Source of the DNA: Bacteroidales bacterium UBA2295
GTDB lineage: Bacteria; Bacteroidota; Bacteroidia; Bacteroidales; Tenuifilaceae
Direction: 5' to 3'
Assembly: GCA_002345825.1 (NCBI GenBank)
Contig: DDWD01000208.1
Coordinates: 1-13,577 of the forward strand
DNA length: 13,577 bases
Part shown: positions 1 through 6,099 of the stretch, one piece after another
How positions within the stretch are numbered: position 1 is the first letter of the stretch
Layout: each line of letters opens with the position of its first letter
Program-made: the position numbers and the translations under genes
Notes under the pieces: generated by a model
Seen by the model: only the letters and a program-made list of their open reading frames with translations
What the model was told of the DNA's origin: nothing
Databases searched by the model: none

Positions 1-116
1 ACATTCTCGGGCCGCCATTGCTGGTTAAAAAATATCCTGAGGCTAACATCGAGATATGGCAGGTTCGCGAGTTTGAGTTCGATCCCCAAACGCAGCTGCC
101 TAGCCTCGTTGAATAG
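1..116 (+). CDS. 3' end of an unidentified gene (partial)
   Basis: The first open frame (phase starting at base 3) reads 37 codons and ends at TAG 114-116. The visible tail begins ILGPPLLVKKYPEANIEIWQ and ends in PSLVE. It is hydrophilic after a short hydrophobic start, with no motif I can assign. The frame is open to the left edge and its composition resembles protein, so a real C-terminus is likely, but the window cuts off whatever would identify it. Its stop codon lies only 2 nt from the stop of the convergent glycosyltransferase, leaving no room for an intergenic terminator. Function unknown. Confidence 0.6.
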   Translation, partial: ILGPPLLVKKYPEANIEIWQVREFEFDPQTQLPSLVE

Positions 117-118
117 TG

Positions 119-1054
119 CTACTCCTGCTCGTTAATTCGATCGATGATGTAGGTTGGCCTTCCTTTAACCTCGTTGAAGATGTAGCCTATGTACTCGCCA
201 ATTATTCCAATTACTATAAAAAGTAGCGAGAACCCAAGGCTAATAAGAACCACAATGGTGGTGTAGCCAGAGAATGGCTCGCCCAAAAATTTCATCACCA
301 CAGAGTAGATGGCGACTACAAAGCTAAATCCTCCAAAAATTAGCCCAATGGCAAGGCCAAGCCTAAGCGGAATATGCGAGAAAGTGGCAATGGCCGAAAG
401 CGAGAAGAAGAATAGGCGCGTTAGCGAATACTTGCTTTGCCCAGCAGCCCTGTTTGGGGCAACAAACGGAATAGATGCCTTTTTAAACCCAACCGATTGA
501 ATTAAGCCACGGAGGAAACGAGTTCTCTCTGGGTATTTGGATGTAACCACTTCTGCAACTCGCTTGGAAATCATAAAAAAGTCCGATACGTTGGGTTCAA
601 TTTGCCCATGCGAAAGCTTATTAAAAACCCAATAAAAAAGGCTTGATGTGAGACGCTTACGAAGCCCGCCGTCGGCCCTGTGATTCCTAACCATGGTTAC
701 CACCTCGTATCCCTCATTGGCTTTGCTAACCATTTGCTCAATGCAGCTTGGCGGATGCTGTAGGTCGGAATCCATACATATTAAAAAATTGCCCTGGGCA
801 TGCTCAAGGCCTGCCAACATAGCCGCTTCATGCCCAAAGTTGCGACTGAAGTGAATGGCCTTGGTGTTCTTGGTTGTACTCACAAGGTTGTCAATTATCT
901 CGCCCGACTTATCGCTGCTCCCATCGTTTACGAAGATAATCTCGAAGGTGTGATCCTTTAGCTGCTCTATAGTATTTGACAACTCATCCCAAAACAATGG
1001 GATTACCGGTTCCTCGTTGTAGACCGAAACAATAATTGAAAGCTTGTAGCCCAT
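119..1054 (-). CDS. GtrB/DPM1-like polyprenyl-phosphate glycosyltransferase (GT2)
   Basis: A 311-residue GT-A family 2 glycosyltransferase of the bactoprenol glucosyltransferase/ArnC/DPM1 type. Such enzymes transfer a sugar from a nucleotide donor to undecaprenyl phosphate on the cytoplasmic face of the inner membrane. Visible motifs are VYNEE (11-15), NDGSSD (43-48), FSRNFGHEAAMLAGL (69-83), the metal-binding DxD in MDSDLQHPP (94-102) and GQSKYS (205-210). Two hydrophobic helices follow at about 220-255 and 262-293, the usual anchor of this subfamily. Length is normal for the family. ATG at 1054 begins immediately before the first beta strand, so the start is secure. It is divergent from the GT39 operon and may supply its lipid-linked sugar donor. 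The sugar cannot be read from the sequence. Confidence 0.9.
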   Translation of the reverse strand: MGYKLSIIVSVYNEEPVIPLFWDELSNTIEQLKDHTFEIIFVNDGSSDKSGEIIDNLVSTTKNTKAIHFSRNFGHEAAMLAGLEHAQGNFLICMDSDLQHPPSCIEQMVSKANEGYEVVTMVRNHRADGGLRKRLTSSLFYWVFNKLSHGQIEPNVSDFFMISKRVAEVVTSKYPERTRFLRGLIQSVGFKKASIPFVAPNRAAGQSKYSLTRLFFFSLSAIATFSHIPLRLGLAIGLIFGGFSFVVAIYSVVMKFLGEPFSGYTTIVVLISLGFSLLFIVIGIIGEYIGYIFNEVKGRPTYIIDRINEQE

Positions 1055-1082
1055 AGCGGTGTATTAGGGGTCAATGGTATTA

Positions 1083-1114
1083 CAAAGATTGTGATAAAAC
1101 GCAACGATTTCAAA
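1083..1114 (-). promoter_or_regulatory. Putative promoter of the GtrB-like gene
   Basis: Read on the minus strand, TTTG (1114-1111) is followed after 20 nt by AATCTTTG (1090-1083). This fits the Bacteroidota pattern of a -33 TTTG and a -7 TAnnTTTG, with one mismatch in the -7 box. Transcription would begin about 20-25 nt before the ATG at 1054. This is inferred from consensus matching only. Confidence 0.45.
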
Positions 1115-1121
1115 TAATGCC

Positions 1122-1129
1122 TATATTTG
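1122..1129 (+). promoter_or_regulatory. Putative -7 box of the GT39 operon
   Basis: TATATTTG matches the Bacteroidota -7 consensus TAnnTTTG at all fixed positions. It lies 17 nt upstream of the ATG at 1147 and downstream of the earlier in-frame ATG at 1117, which argues that 1147 is the true start. No convincing -33 element is seen about 20 nt upstream. The leader would be very short. Confidence 0.4.
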
Positions 1130-1146
1130 TTTTTAAAATTATTTTT

Positions 1147-3228
1147 ATGCAGCAAGGTTTTCTGAACTCCAAAAAATTATTGCTTATTGGCAAAAGGCAT
1201 AAGTTTATTTCGTTTGTTGCATTTTTCTTGTTACTAGTGGTTTTTGGGTACATAGCACAGCTAAACCAACCACCGCAATCAACGCATCTGTGGCGGCAAT
1301 CCGACTGCGCCTCGCTGGCGCTTAACTACTACCAGCACGGGATGGAGTTTTTTAAACCACAGATTCACAACCTACACGCCGATGGTCATACCACGGGTTA
1401 TGCCACCTCGGAGTGTCCATACCTTTACTATACGGTTGCTGCATTTTATAAGATATTTGGCCCCAGCCACTGGGTTTATCGTTTAGTATGGTCCCTAATT
1501 GTATTGCTTGGTTTTTGGGCAACATATCGGTTTTTTCTGTCTTTTCTCGAGTCAAAGATTATATCTTTTCTAGGGGCAACAATTATTCTAATATCGCCTG
1601 TAATAATTTTCTATGGCAACAGCTTTTTGCCCGATGTGCCTGCCTTTATGTTTGTGCTTATTGGCTGGATGTTTTTTGCTCGGTGGCAAAAGCACAACCA
1701 GAAACGTACCCTTTGGCTTGTGGCCATCTTTTTTATGCTGGGCGGATTGCTTAAGGTTACCGCTTTAATAAGTTTTTTTGCGTTGGCAGGGGTATGGTTT
1801 CTCGAACTGCTGGGGGCTAAGCTGGGCGAAAGGGGAAAGCCTATCTTTAAGAATCGATGGAAATCACTAGTCCCATTTGTTAGCACGCTGTTAGTTGTTG
1901 TGGCTTGGTACGTTTGGGCTTGGCACTACAATGCCGAGCACAGCACCAAGTATTTCTCAATGCGTACCTGCCCCATTTGGAACGTTAGCTCATGCTGTAA
2001 CTGCGGTTTTGCCGATATCCTTCGTCAGGTGAATGAGCTGTGGCTGCCTCATCTGTTCAATAAACCTGTACTAATTTTGCTGCTGATTTGCATCGTGCTT
2101 GTTGGCTATTACTATAGGTTTGCCAATAGGTTTTTGCTTGCAATTACCGCATTTACCTTTGTGGGAACATCCCTATACATCGCTATTTGGTTTGCAGCCT
2201 TTTTCGATCACGATTACTATTTCATTAATCTCTACATTTTCCCAATCTTCCTAATACTAACAGCCCTTGATGTTGTTAGCAAGAGATTCCCTCGCGTATT
2301 TAGGTCACGCTATTTTTTGCTTCTGCTCATTGCCTTTACCTTGTACGGTACCCAGTATACCTACATGAAGCAACGATTAAGGTACAAGGGATGGATGAAT
2401 TACGAGCATCGGCAGTTTGCCGACATTCGGAAAGCAGCAAGTTATATTGACGATTTGGGCATTGACCCCGATGATAAAATCATTAGCATTCCCGACCGAA
2501 CGCCCGATTACACCCTATATCTTTTAAACCGAAAGGGGTGGACTTTGTATGGCGACCAGGCAATGGATAGCCTTTCTCTTGCCAAGAGGATTGAGGGGGG
2601 AGCCAAATTTCTTTTTGTGGCCAATTACAATCAAACAACTCAAGAACGACCCTACATTAAACCGTTTGTAAACCAACCCATAGGCGAGTTGAATGGTCTT
2701 CGGGTTTTCAGAATAGATGGGCAGCCTCATTCCAAAGTTCTAACCCAAAGTATAGATACAGTTCTCAGCATAAGCTGCGATGCTGAAACTATTGCTCAGG
2801 GCGATTTGCTAGCAACCAACAACCCGTCCTACCTTGCTAAGGGGGCAAAAAATTTGACAGAAGTCATCTCGTTATCGGGTAACAAATCGTTACTTGTTGA
2901 TAGTAGCAATCCCTTTGGATTTACTATTGAGATTCCAGTGCAGCCGAATACTAATGTGGAAGTTAGCGTTTGGCGAAACTCTAAGGATGGTGTGGGCGAG
3001 CTGGTTGTATCGGGTAAACGATCATCCAAGTTTTATCAGTCCAAAAAAACGGGTGAGGTAGATGCCGAAACGGGTTGGGAGTTAATATCTACCTCAATAC
3101 ACATATCTCCAGATTTTAAGAAGAAGCATCTTGTGGTTTACGTTTGGAATCCACATAGCCAGTCTGCATATTTTGATGACTTGGAGATTATTGTGAGCCA
3201 AAATACTCATTTTGTAACATCACGTTAG
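1147..3228 (+). CDS. ArnT/PMT-like GT39 membrane glycosyltransferase with C-terminal jelly-roll-like domain
   Basis: A GT-C fold membrane glycosyltransferase of the GT39/PMT_2 type, which moves a sugar from a polyprenyl-phosphate carrier to an acceptor outside the inner membrane. Counting from ATG 1147 (693 residues), a basic N-terminus precedes the first membrane helix (about 20-36). The first extracytoplasmic loop carries WRQSD with the expected catalytic aspartate D53. A series of hydrophobic helices follows to about residue 385. Residues about 385-540 are soluble, and about 544-690 form a beta-rich domain ending in VYVWNPHSQSAYFDDLEI, which resembles CBM-like jelly rolls. The frame also has an ATG at 1117, but a -7 box lies between the two ATGs, so I prefer 1147. 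A cluster C275, C283, C284, C286 sits in a predicted loop. First gene of a three-gene operon; acceptor unknown. Confidence 0.85.
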   Translation: MQQGFLNSKKLLLIGKRHKFISFVAFFLLLVVFGYIAQLNQPPQSTHLWRQSDCASLALNYYQHGMEFFKPQIHNLHADGHTTGYATSECPYLYYTVAAFYKIFGPSHWVYRLVWSLIVLLGFWATYRFFLSFLESKIISFLGATIILISPVIIFYGNSFLPDVPAFMFVLIGWMFFARWQKHNQKRTLWLVAIFFMLGGLLKVTALISFFALAGVWFLELLGAKLGERGKPIFKNRWKSLVPFVSTLLVVVAWYVWAWHYNAEHSTKYFSMRTCPIWNVSSCCNCGFADILRQVNELWLPHLFNKPVLILLLICIVLVGYYYRFANRFLLAITAFTFVGTSLYIAIWFAAFFDHDYYFINLYIFPIFLILTALDVVSKRFPRVFRSRYFLLLLIAFTLYGTQYTYMKQRLRYKGWMNYEHRQFADIRKAASYIDDLGIDPDDKIISIPDRTPDYTLYLLNRKGWTLYGDQAMDSLSLAKRIEGGAKFLFVANYNQTTQERPYIKPFVNQPIGELNGLRVFRIDGQPHSKVLTQSIDTVLSISCDAETIAQGDLLATNNPSYLAKGAKNLTEVISLSGNKSLLVDSSNPFGFTIEIPVQPNTNVEVSVWRNSKDGVGELVVSGKRSSKFYQSKKTGEVDAETGWELISTSIHISPDFKKKHLVVYVWNPHSQSAYFDDLEIIVSQNTHFVTSR

Positions 3229-3229
3229 T

Positions 3230-4177
3230 ATGTATCAAAATAAACAGATTGCCGTAATACTTCCCAGTTACAACGAGGCACAAAATATTGCCTCAGTAAT
3301 TTCGGCCATTCCCTCATTTGTTGATCACATTGTGGTGGTTGACGATGCCAGCAAGGACAACACCGCTGAAGTTGTAAAAAACCTTAGCAATGAAAATAAA
3401 CGACTTGTCTTGTTGCAAAATAGCAAAAACTTAGGTTGTGGCGGTGCATTGGCAATGGGTTACAAATGGGCAATTGAGAATAGTATTGATATTGCCGTGC
3501 GCATGGATGGAGATGGGCAAATGGACGCCAACGACATTGAACGGTTAATTGATCCCATTGTCAAAGGTGAGGTTGATTACACCAAGGCCAACCGGCTGTT
3601 TTCGGGCGAGGCTTACGAGAAAATCCCAAGGGTTAGGTTTTATGGCAACGCAATCCTCTCGCTTCTCACCAAAGTTGCCTCGGGCTACTGGCATATTGCC
3701 GACTCGCAAAGCGGATTCTCGGCCATTGGCAAGCAGGCGCTTCAAACCATAAATTGGGACAAGATGTACAAGCGCTACGGCAATCCAAACGATGTGCTTA
3801 TCCTTCTCAACATCTTCAACTTTCGAGTTCGCGATGTGATTACACGCCCCATATATAACGTGGGAGAAAAAAGCACAATGAAGGTGCGCAAAGTGGTTTT
3901 TACAATCTCTTGGCTTCTTGTTAAGCGATTCTTTTTCCGCCTTCGCGAAAAGTATATTATCCGCGATTTTCACCCGCTGGTGTTTTTCTATTTCTTTGGA
4001 TTTTTATTGCAGCTGGCCAGCATTCCGCTTTTTGTGAGGTATATATACTACTGGATTGCTTACGACCATATCCCCAAGGTAAACTTTTTGGCTTGGATGT
4101 TTGCCGTAATTATGGGCGTGCAGTTTATCCTTTTCGCCATGTGGTTCGATATGGATAGCAATAAACACCTACGGTAG
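3230..4177 (+). CDS. Polyprenyl-phosphate-type family 2 glycosyltransferase
   Basis: A 315-residue GT2 enzyme of the DPM1-like (DPM/DPG synthase) group. It has PSYNEAQNI (12-20), VVDDASKDN (36-44), the DxD in RMDGDGQMD (91-99; D93 and D95) and the acceptor-side DSQSGFSAI (158-166). KYIIRDFHPL (241-250) then precedes two C-terminal hydrophobic helices (about 250-275 and 285-305). By family, it should load a sugar onto a polyprenyl phosphate at the inner membrane. The start is 1 nt after the upstream stop, indicating translational coupling with the GT39 gene. It differs clearly from the other GT2 at the left of the window, so the locus may make two lipid-linked sugars, or one of the two may act on a different lipid. 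Substrate is not determinable here. Confidence 0.88.
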   Translation: MYQNKQIAVILPSYNEAQNIASVISAIPSFVDHIVVVDDASKDNTAEVVKNLSNENKRLVLLQNSKNLGCGGALAMGYKWAIENSIDIAVRMDGDGQMDANDIERLIDPIVKGEVDYTKANRLFSGEAYEKIPRVRFYGNAILSLLTKVASGYWHIADSQSGFSAIGKQALQTINWDKMYKRYGNPNDVLILLNIFNFRVRDVITRPIYNVGEKSTMKVRKVVFTISWLLVKRFFFRLREKYIIRDFHPLVFFYFFGFLLQLASIPLFVRYIYYWIAYDHIPKVNFLAWMFAVIMGVQFILFAMWFDMDSNKHLR

Positions 4178-4180
4178 CCA

Positions 4181-5107
4181 ATGCGCAAGTGGTTTTTCAA
4201 TATCCTTATATACCTCTCGCTAATTTTTTTGGTGGTTTATCTTTTTCGGTACAACTATATCGACCTAAAGGGGATACAGTTTAACTTTTGGCACTTGAGC
4301 CTTTCCTGCATTTTCCTTTGGATTGGATTTGTTGCCTCGGCTCTTGCGTGGCGCAAATGTTTAGCGTTACATAATATACCCATAAGCGGAGCAAAAGCAA
4401 TTGTTTCGCATGGGCTATCGGTTTTTGCCAAGTTTATCCCCGGCAAGGTGTGGGTTGTACTGGGTAGGGCAGCAAAAGTCTCTTCGGATGGGGTCTCGCT
4501 TAAAACAGCATCGTACGCATCGCTGAAAGAGCAGCTGGTTTATGTGTGGATTGGATTGGCGCTGGGTATAGTTTTCCTCTTTTTTCAAAATGGGAATTGG
4601 AGCCTGTTGCTAATCGTTTTTACCCTATTCCTTGGGCTAACCGTTTTTAATCTATCCGATTGGTTCCGCCAACTGGTTGCGTTGGGTTACAAAAAGATCA
4701 CTAAGCGTGAGTTTGATATCCCCAGAATTTCGGCAAAGGAAATATTAGCACTTGCTGGTAGCATTGCAATATACTGGGTGCTTTGGAGTGCGGGGTTTTG
4801 GCTTTTTACCAAGTCCATTATTGCAGATATTTCTCCTTTGGTGGTCTTGGTTTTTCCGCTATCGGTTACCTTGGGACTGCTGGCTATTGTTGTGCCTGGT
4901 GGACTGGGAGTTCGCGAGGGTTTTATTGTGCTAGGGTTATCACTTCTTGGCGTTCCTGTTGATATTGCTACTACCATTTCTATAGCTGCTAGGCTATGGT
5001 TTTTGTCGGGCGAAATTTTTATTTTTCTTTTGGGATTATCGATAAATATTTCACAAAAGCGATGCCTACAAAGATTGAACACGGATAACGCTGATTTAAC
5101 AGATTGA
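4181..5107 (+). CDS. Flippase-like integral membrane protein (LPG_synthase_TM family)
   Basis: A 308-residue polytopic membrane protein with about eight hydrophobic segments. It has the two hallmark motifs of the lysylphosphatidylglycerol synthase transmembrane/AglD-like family: AKFIPGKVW (83-91) and VVPGGLGVREG (237-247). It lacks the soluble aminoacyl-transferase domain of MprF, so it is the stand-alone membrane type often encoded beside DPM-like glycosyltransferases and suspected of lipid or lipid-sugar translocation; that role is not established. It starts 3 nt after the GT2 stop, so it belongs to the same operon. The last nine residues (NTDNADLTD) are encoded by a short repeat (5079-5113), so the natural C-terminus was probably altered by repeat insertion. 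Confidence 0.85.
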   Translation: MRKWFFNILIYLSLIFLVVYLFRYNYIDLKGIQFNFWHLSLSCIFLWIGFVASALAWRKCLALHNIPISGAKAIVSHGLSVFAKFIPGKVWVVLGRAAKVSSDGVSLKTASYASLKEQLVYVWIGLALGIVFLFFQNGNWSLLLIVFTLFLGLTVFNLSDWFRQLVALGYKKITKREFDIPRISAKEILALAGSIAIYWVLWSAGFWLFTKSIIADISPLVVLVFPLSVTLGLLAIVVPGGLGVREGFIVLGLSLLGVPVDIATTISIAARLWFLSGEIFIFLLGLSINISQKRCLQRLNTDNADLTD

Positions 5108-5113
5108 CGCAGT
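5079..5113. repeat. Short degenerate interspersed-type repeat, period about 10-11 nt
   Basis: The stretch divides into related units AACACGGAT, AACGCTGATTT, AACAGATTG and ACGCAG, a degenerate tandem pattern with a spacing near one helical turn. It resembles the dispersed 'AACGCnGATT' repeats I recall from intergenic and gene-end positions in many bacterial genomes. It overlaps the 3' end of the flippase-like gene, whose stop TGA is at 5105-5107. Dispersal in this genome cannot be tested from one window. Confidence 0.5.
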
Positions 5114-5147
5114 AAGAGGGGTTGAAAAAAACGTGAAAGCAGAGTAC

Positions 5148-5178
5148 AAAAAAAGGGGAACGCTGATGCTCCCCCTTT
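5148..5178 (-). terminator. Hairpin terminator of the alternative oxidase gene (possibly bidirectional)
   Basis: AAAGGGG (5152-5158) pairs with CCCCTTT (5172-5178) around a 13-nt loop. Read on the minus strand the stem runs into seven T residues, a good intrinsic terminator for the oxidase gene ending at 5203. On the plus strand it is followed by a weaker T-containing tract (TTTGTAATATTTT), so it may also end the glycosyltransferase operon. Confidence 0.7.
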
Positions 5179-5202
5179 GTAATATTTTGGTCAGTATCTA
5201 TT

Positions 5203-5892
5203 TTAAACGGTATAGCTTTCAGGCATACCCTCGTATTTCTGAACTAGTTCGGGTTTGCCGCAGAACTCGAAGCTATGGTTCATATGGTCGCGCTCATCGA
5301 GGCTAATGCGCCTAAACACATCGGCCCAGGTGTCAACATCGGCGTAGCTTTTCACCAATTCGTTGGTGAGCTTTTGCTCCTCCCACTGGGGGGTGTCCGC
5401 AACTAGCTGGGCGTATACACCTTCGGCGTGGTTTTCAAACTCCGCATTGAAAAGGAACGCGCGTTTCTGACTAAAAAACGCCATCGTTTTTGCAATAATA
5501 ACGTACGTTAGAACTATAAAATAGGCAATTATGGGATTTAGATACCACTTATCCTTAATGCCATCCTCTTTCATCTTTTCATGAATTACCAGCAGGTGCA
5601 TATACTCGTTGTCCTGCGCACTACGACCCCAGTCGACCACGCTTTGGAATTTTTCTACCTTCTTGGCGTTCCTAAACTTTCGGGTGAGCTTCATGTAGTG
5701 TTTTATTTCCCACATTCTGTAGGGGATACTTGCCAAAATTTCCAGCAGTTTAGCCTTGGGTAGGTCATCCTTTTTACCTGCGGCCAGATCCATCCCGGCA
5801 AAAAATATTTTTGCCATTAGGCTATACTTGTACCTTGGAGTATTTAGCGTAACCTGCTGTTCTTTTTTAAGGTCGATAACAGAATTAGCCAT
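5203..5892 (-). CDS. Alternative oxidase-like di-iron quinol oxidase (AOX/PTOX type)
   Basis: A 229-residue protein with the AOX/plastid terminal oxidase layout of non-haem di-iron enzymes that oxidise quinol and reduce oxygen to water at the inner membrane surface. Likely iron ligands appear in four helices: E62 (WEIKHY), E96 and H99 (NEYMHL, cf. NERMHL/NEMHHL), E153 in FENHAEGVY (cf. PTOX E-x-H-A...Y), and E200 and H203 in DVFRRISLDERDHM (cf. DVFxNIRDDEAEH). A hydrophobic segment at about 117-140 lies between the second and third, where AOX proteins have their membrane-associated part. Length is shorter than mitochondrial AOX, without a transit sequence. The start ATG 5892 is the only sensible one. 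It has its own terminator and is divergent from hydF. Another ferritin-like membrane di-iron enzyme is possible but less likely. Confidence 0.8.
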   Translation of the reverse strand: MANSVIDLKKEQQVTLNTPRYKYSLMAKIFFAGMDLAAGKKDDLPKAKLLEILASIPYRMWEIKHYMKLTRKFRNAKKVEKFQSVVDWGRSAQDNEYMHLLVIHEKMKEDGIKDKWYLNPIIAYFIVLTYVIIAKTMAFFSQKRAFLFNAEFENHAEGVYAQLVADTPQWEEQKLTNELVKSYADVDTWADVFRRISLDERDHMNHSFEFCGKPELVQKYEGMPESYTV

Positions 5893-5899
5893 GGTTTTA

Positions 5900-5920
5900 G
5901 TTTTGGTTGTGTTTTGGTTG
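5900..5920 (-). repeat. 10-nt tandem direct repeat in the oxidase leader
   Basis: Read on the minus strand, CAACCAAAAC occurs twice, separated by one base, ending 8 nt before the ATG at 5892. A weak -7-like box (TAATTTAG, one mismatch) lies just upstream at 5929-5922, so the repeat would fall in the 5' untranslated leader. Its role is unknown. Confidence 0.5.
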
Positions 5921-6073
5921 CTAAATTATAGATTTTTTGCGTTACCTGTTCCTGCGTTGCTCGGAAAGTGGACGGTTTTGAGTAATTTATAATCAATCTT
6001 GTTTTAGTTTATAGCATCTTCAAGTTTACAAATATCCTGTGTTGGATTGCATTATTGGTGTAAACGAAAATAT

Positions 6074-6081
6074 TAACTTTG
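6074..6081 (+). promoter_or_regulatory. Putative -7 box of hydF
   Basis: TAACTTTG matches TAnnTTTG at every fixed base and lies 18 nt before the ATG at 6100. The longer frame's TTG start (6079-6081) falls inside this box, which supports 6100 as the real start. TTG triplets occur upstream at 6055-6057 and 6047-6049, but neither has ideal -33 spacing. Confidence 0.45.
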
Positions 6082-6099
6082 CCAGCAAAACGCTACATT

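Noticed and set aside
3545..3973. A 142-codon open frame on the minus strand inside the second GT2 gene
   Set aside because: It lies wholly inside a well-supported glycosyltransferase on the other strand and its translation shows no recognisable domain; a shadow frame.
4181..5107. Full MprF lysylphosphatidylglycerol synthase
   Set aside because: Only the membrane domain is present; the C-terminal aminoacyl-transferase domain is absent, so that activity is not supported.
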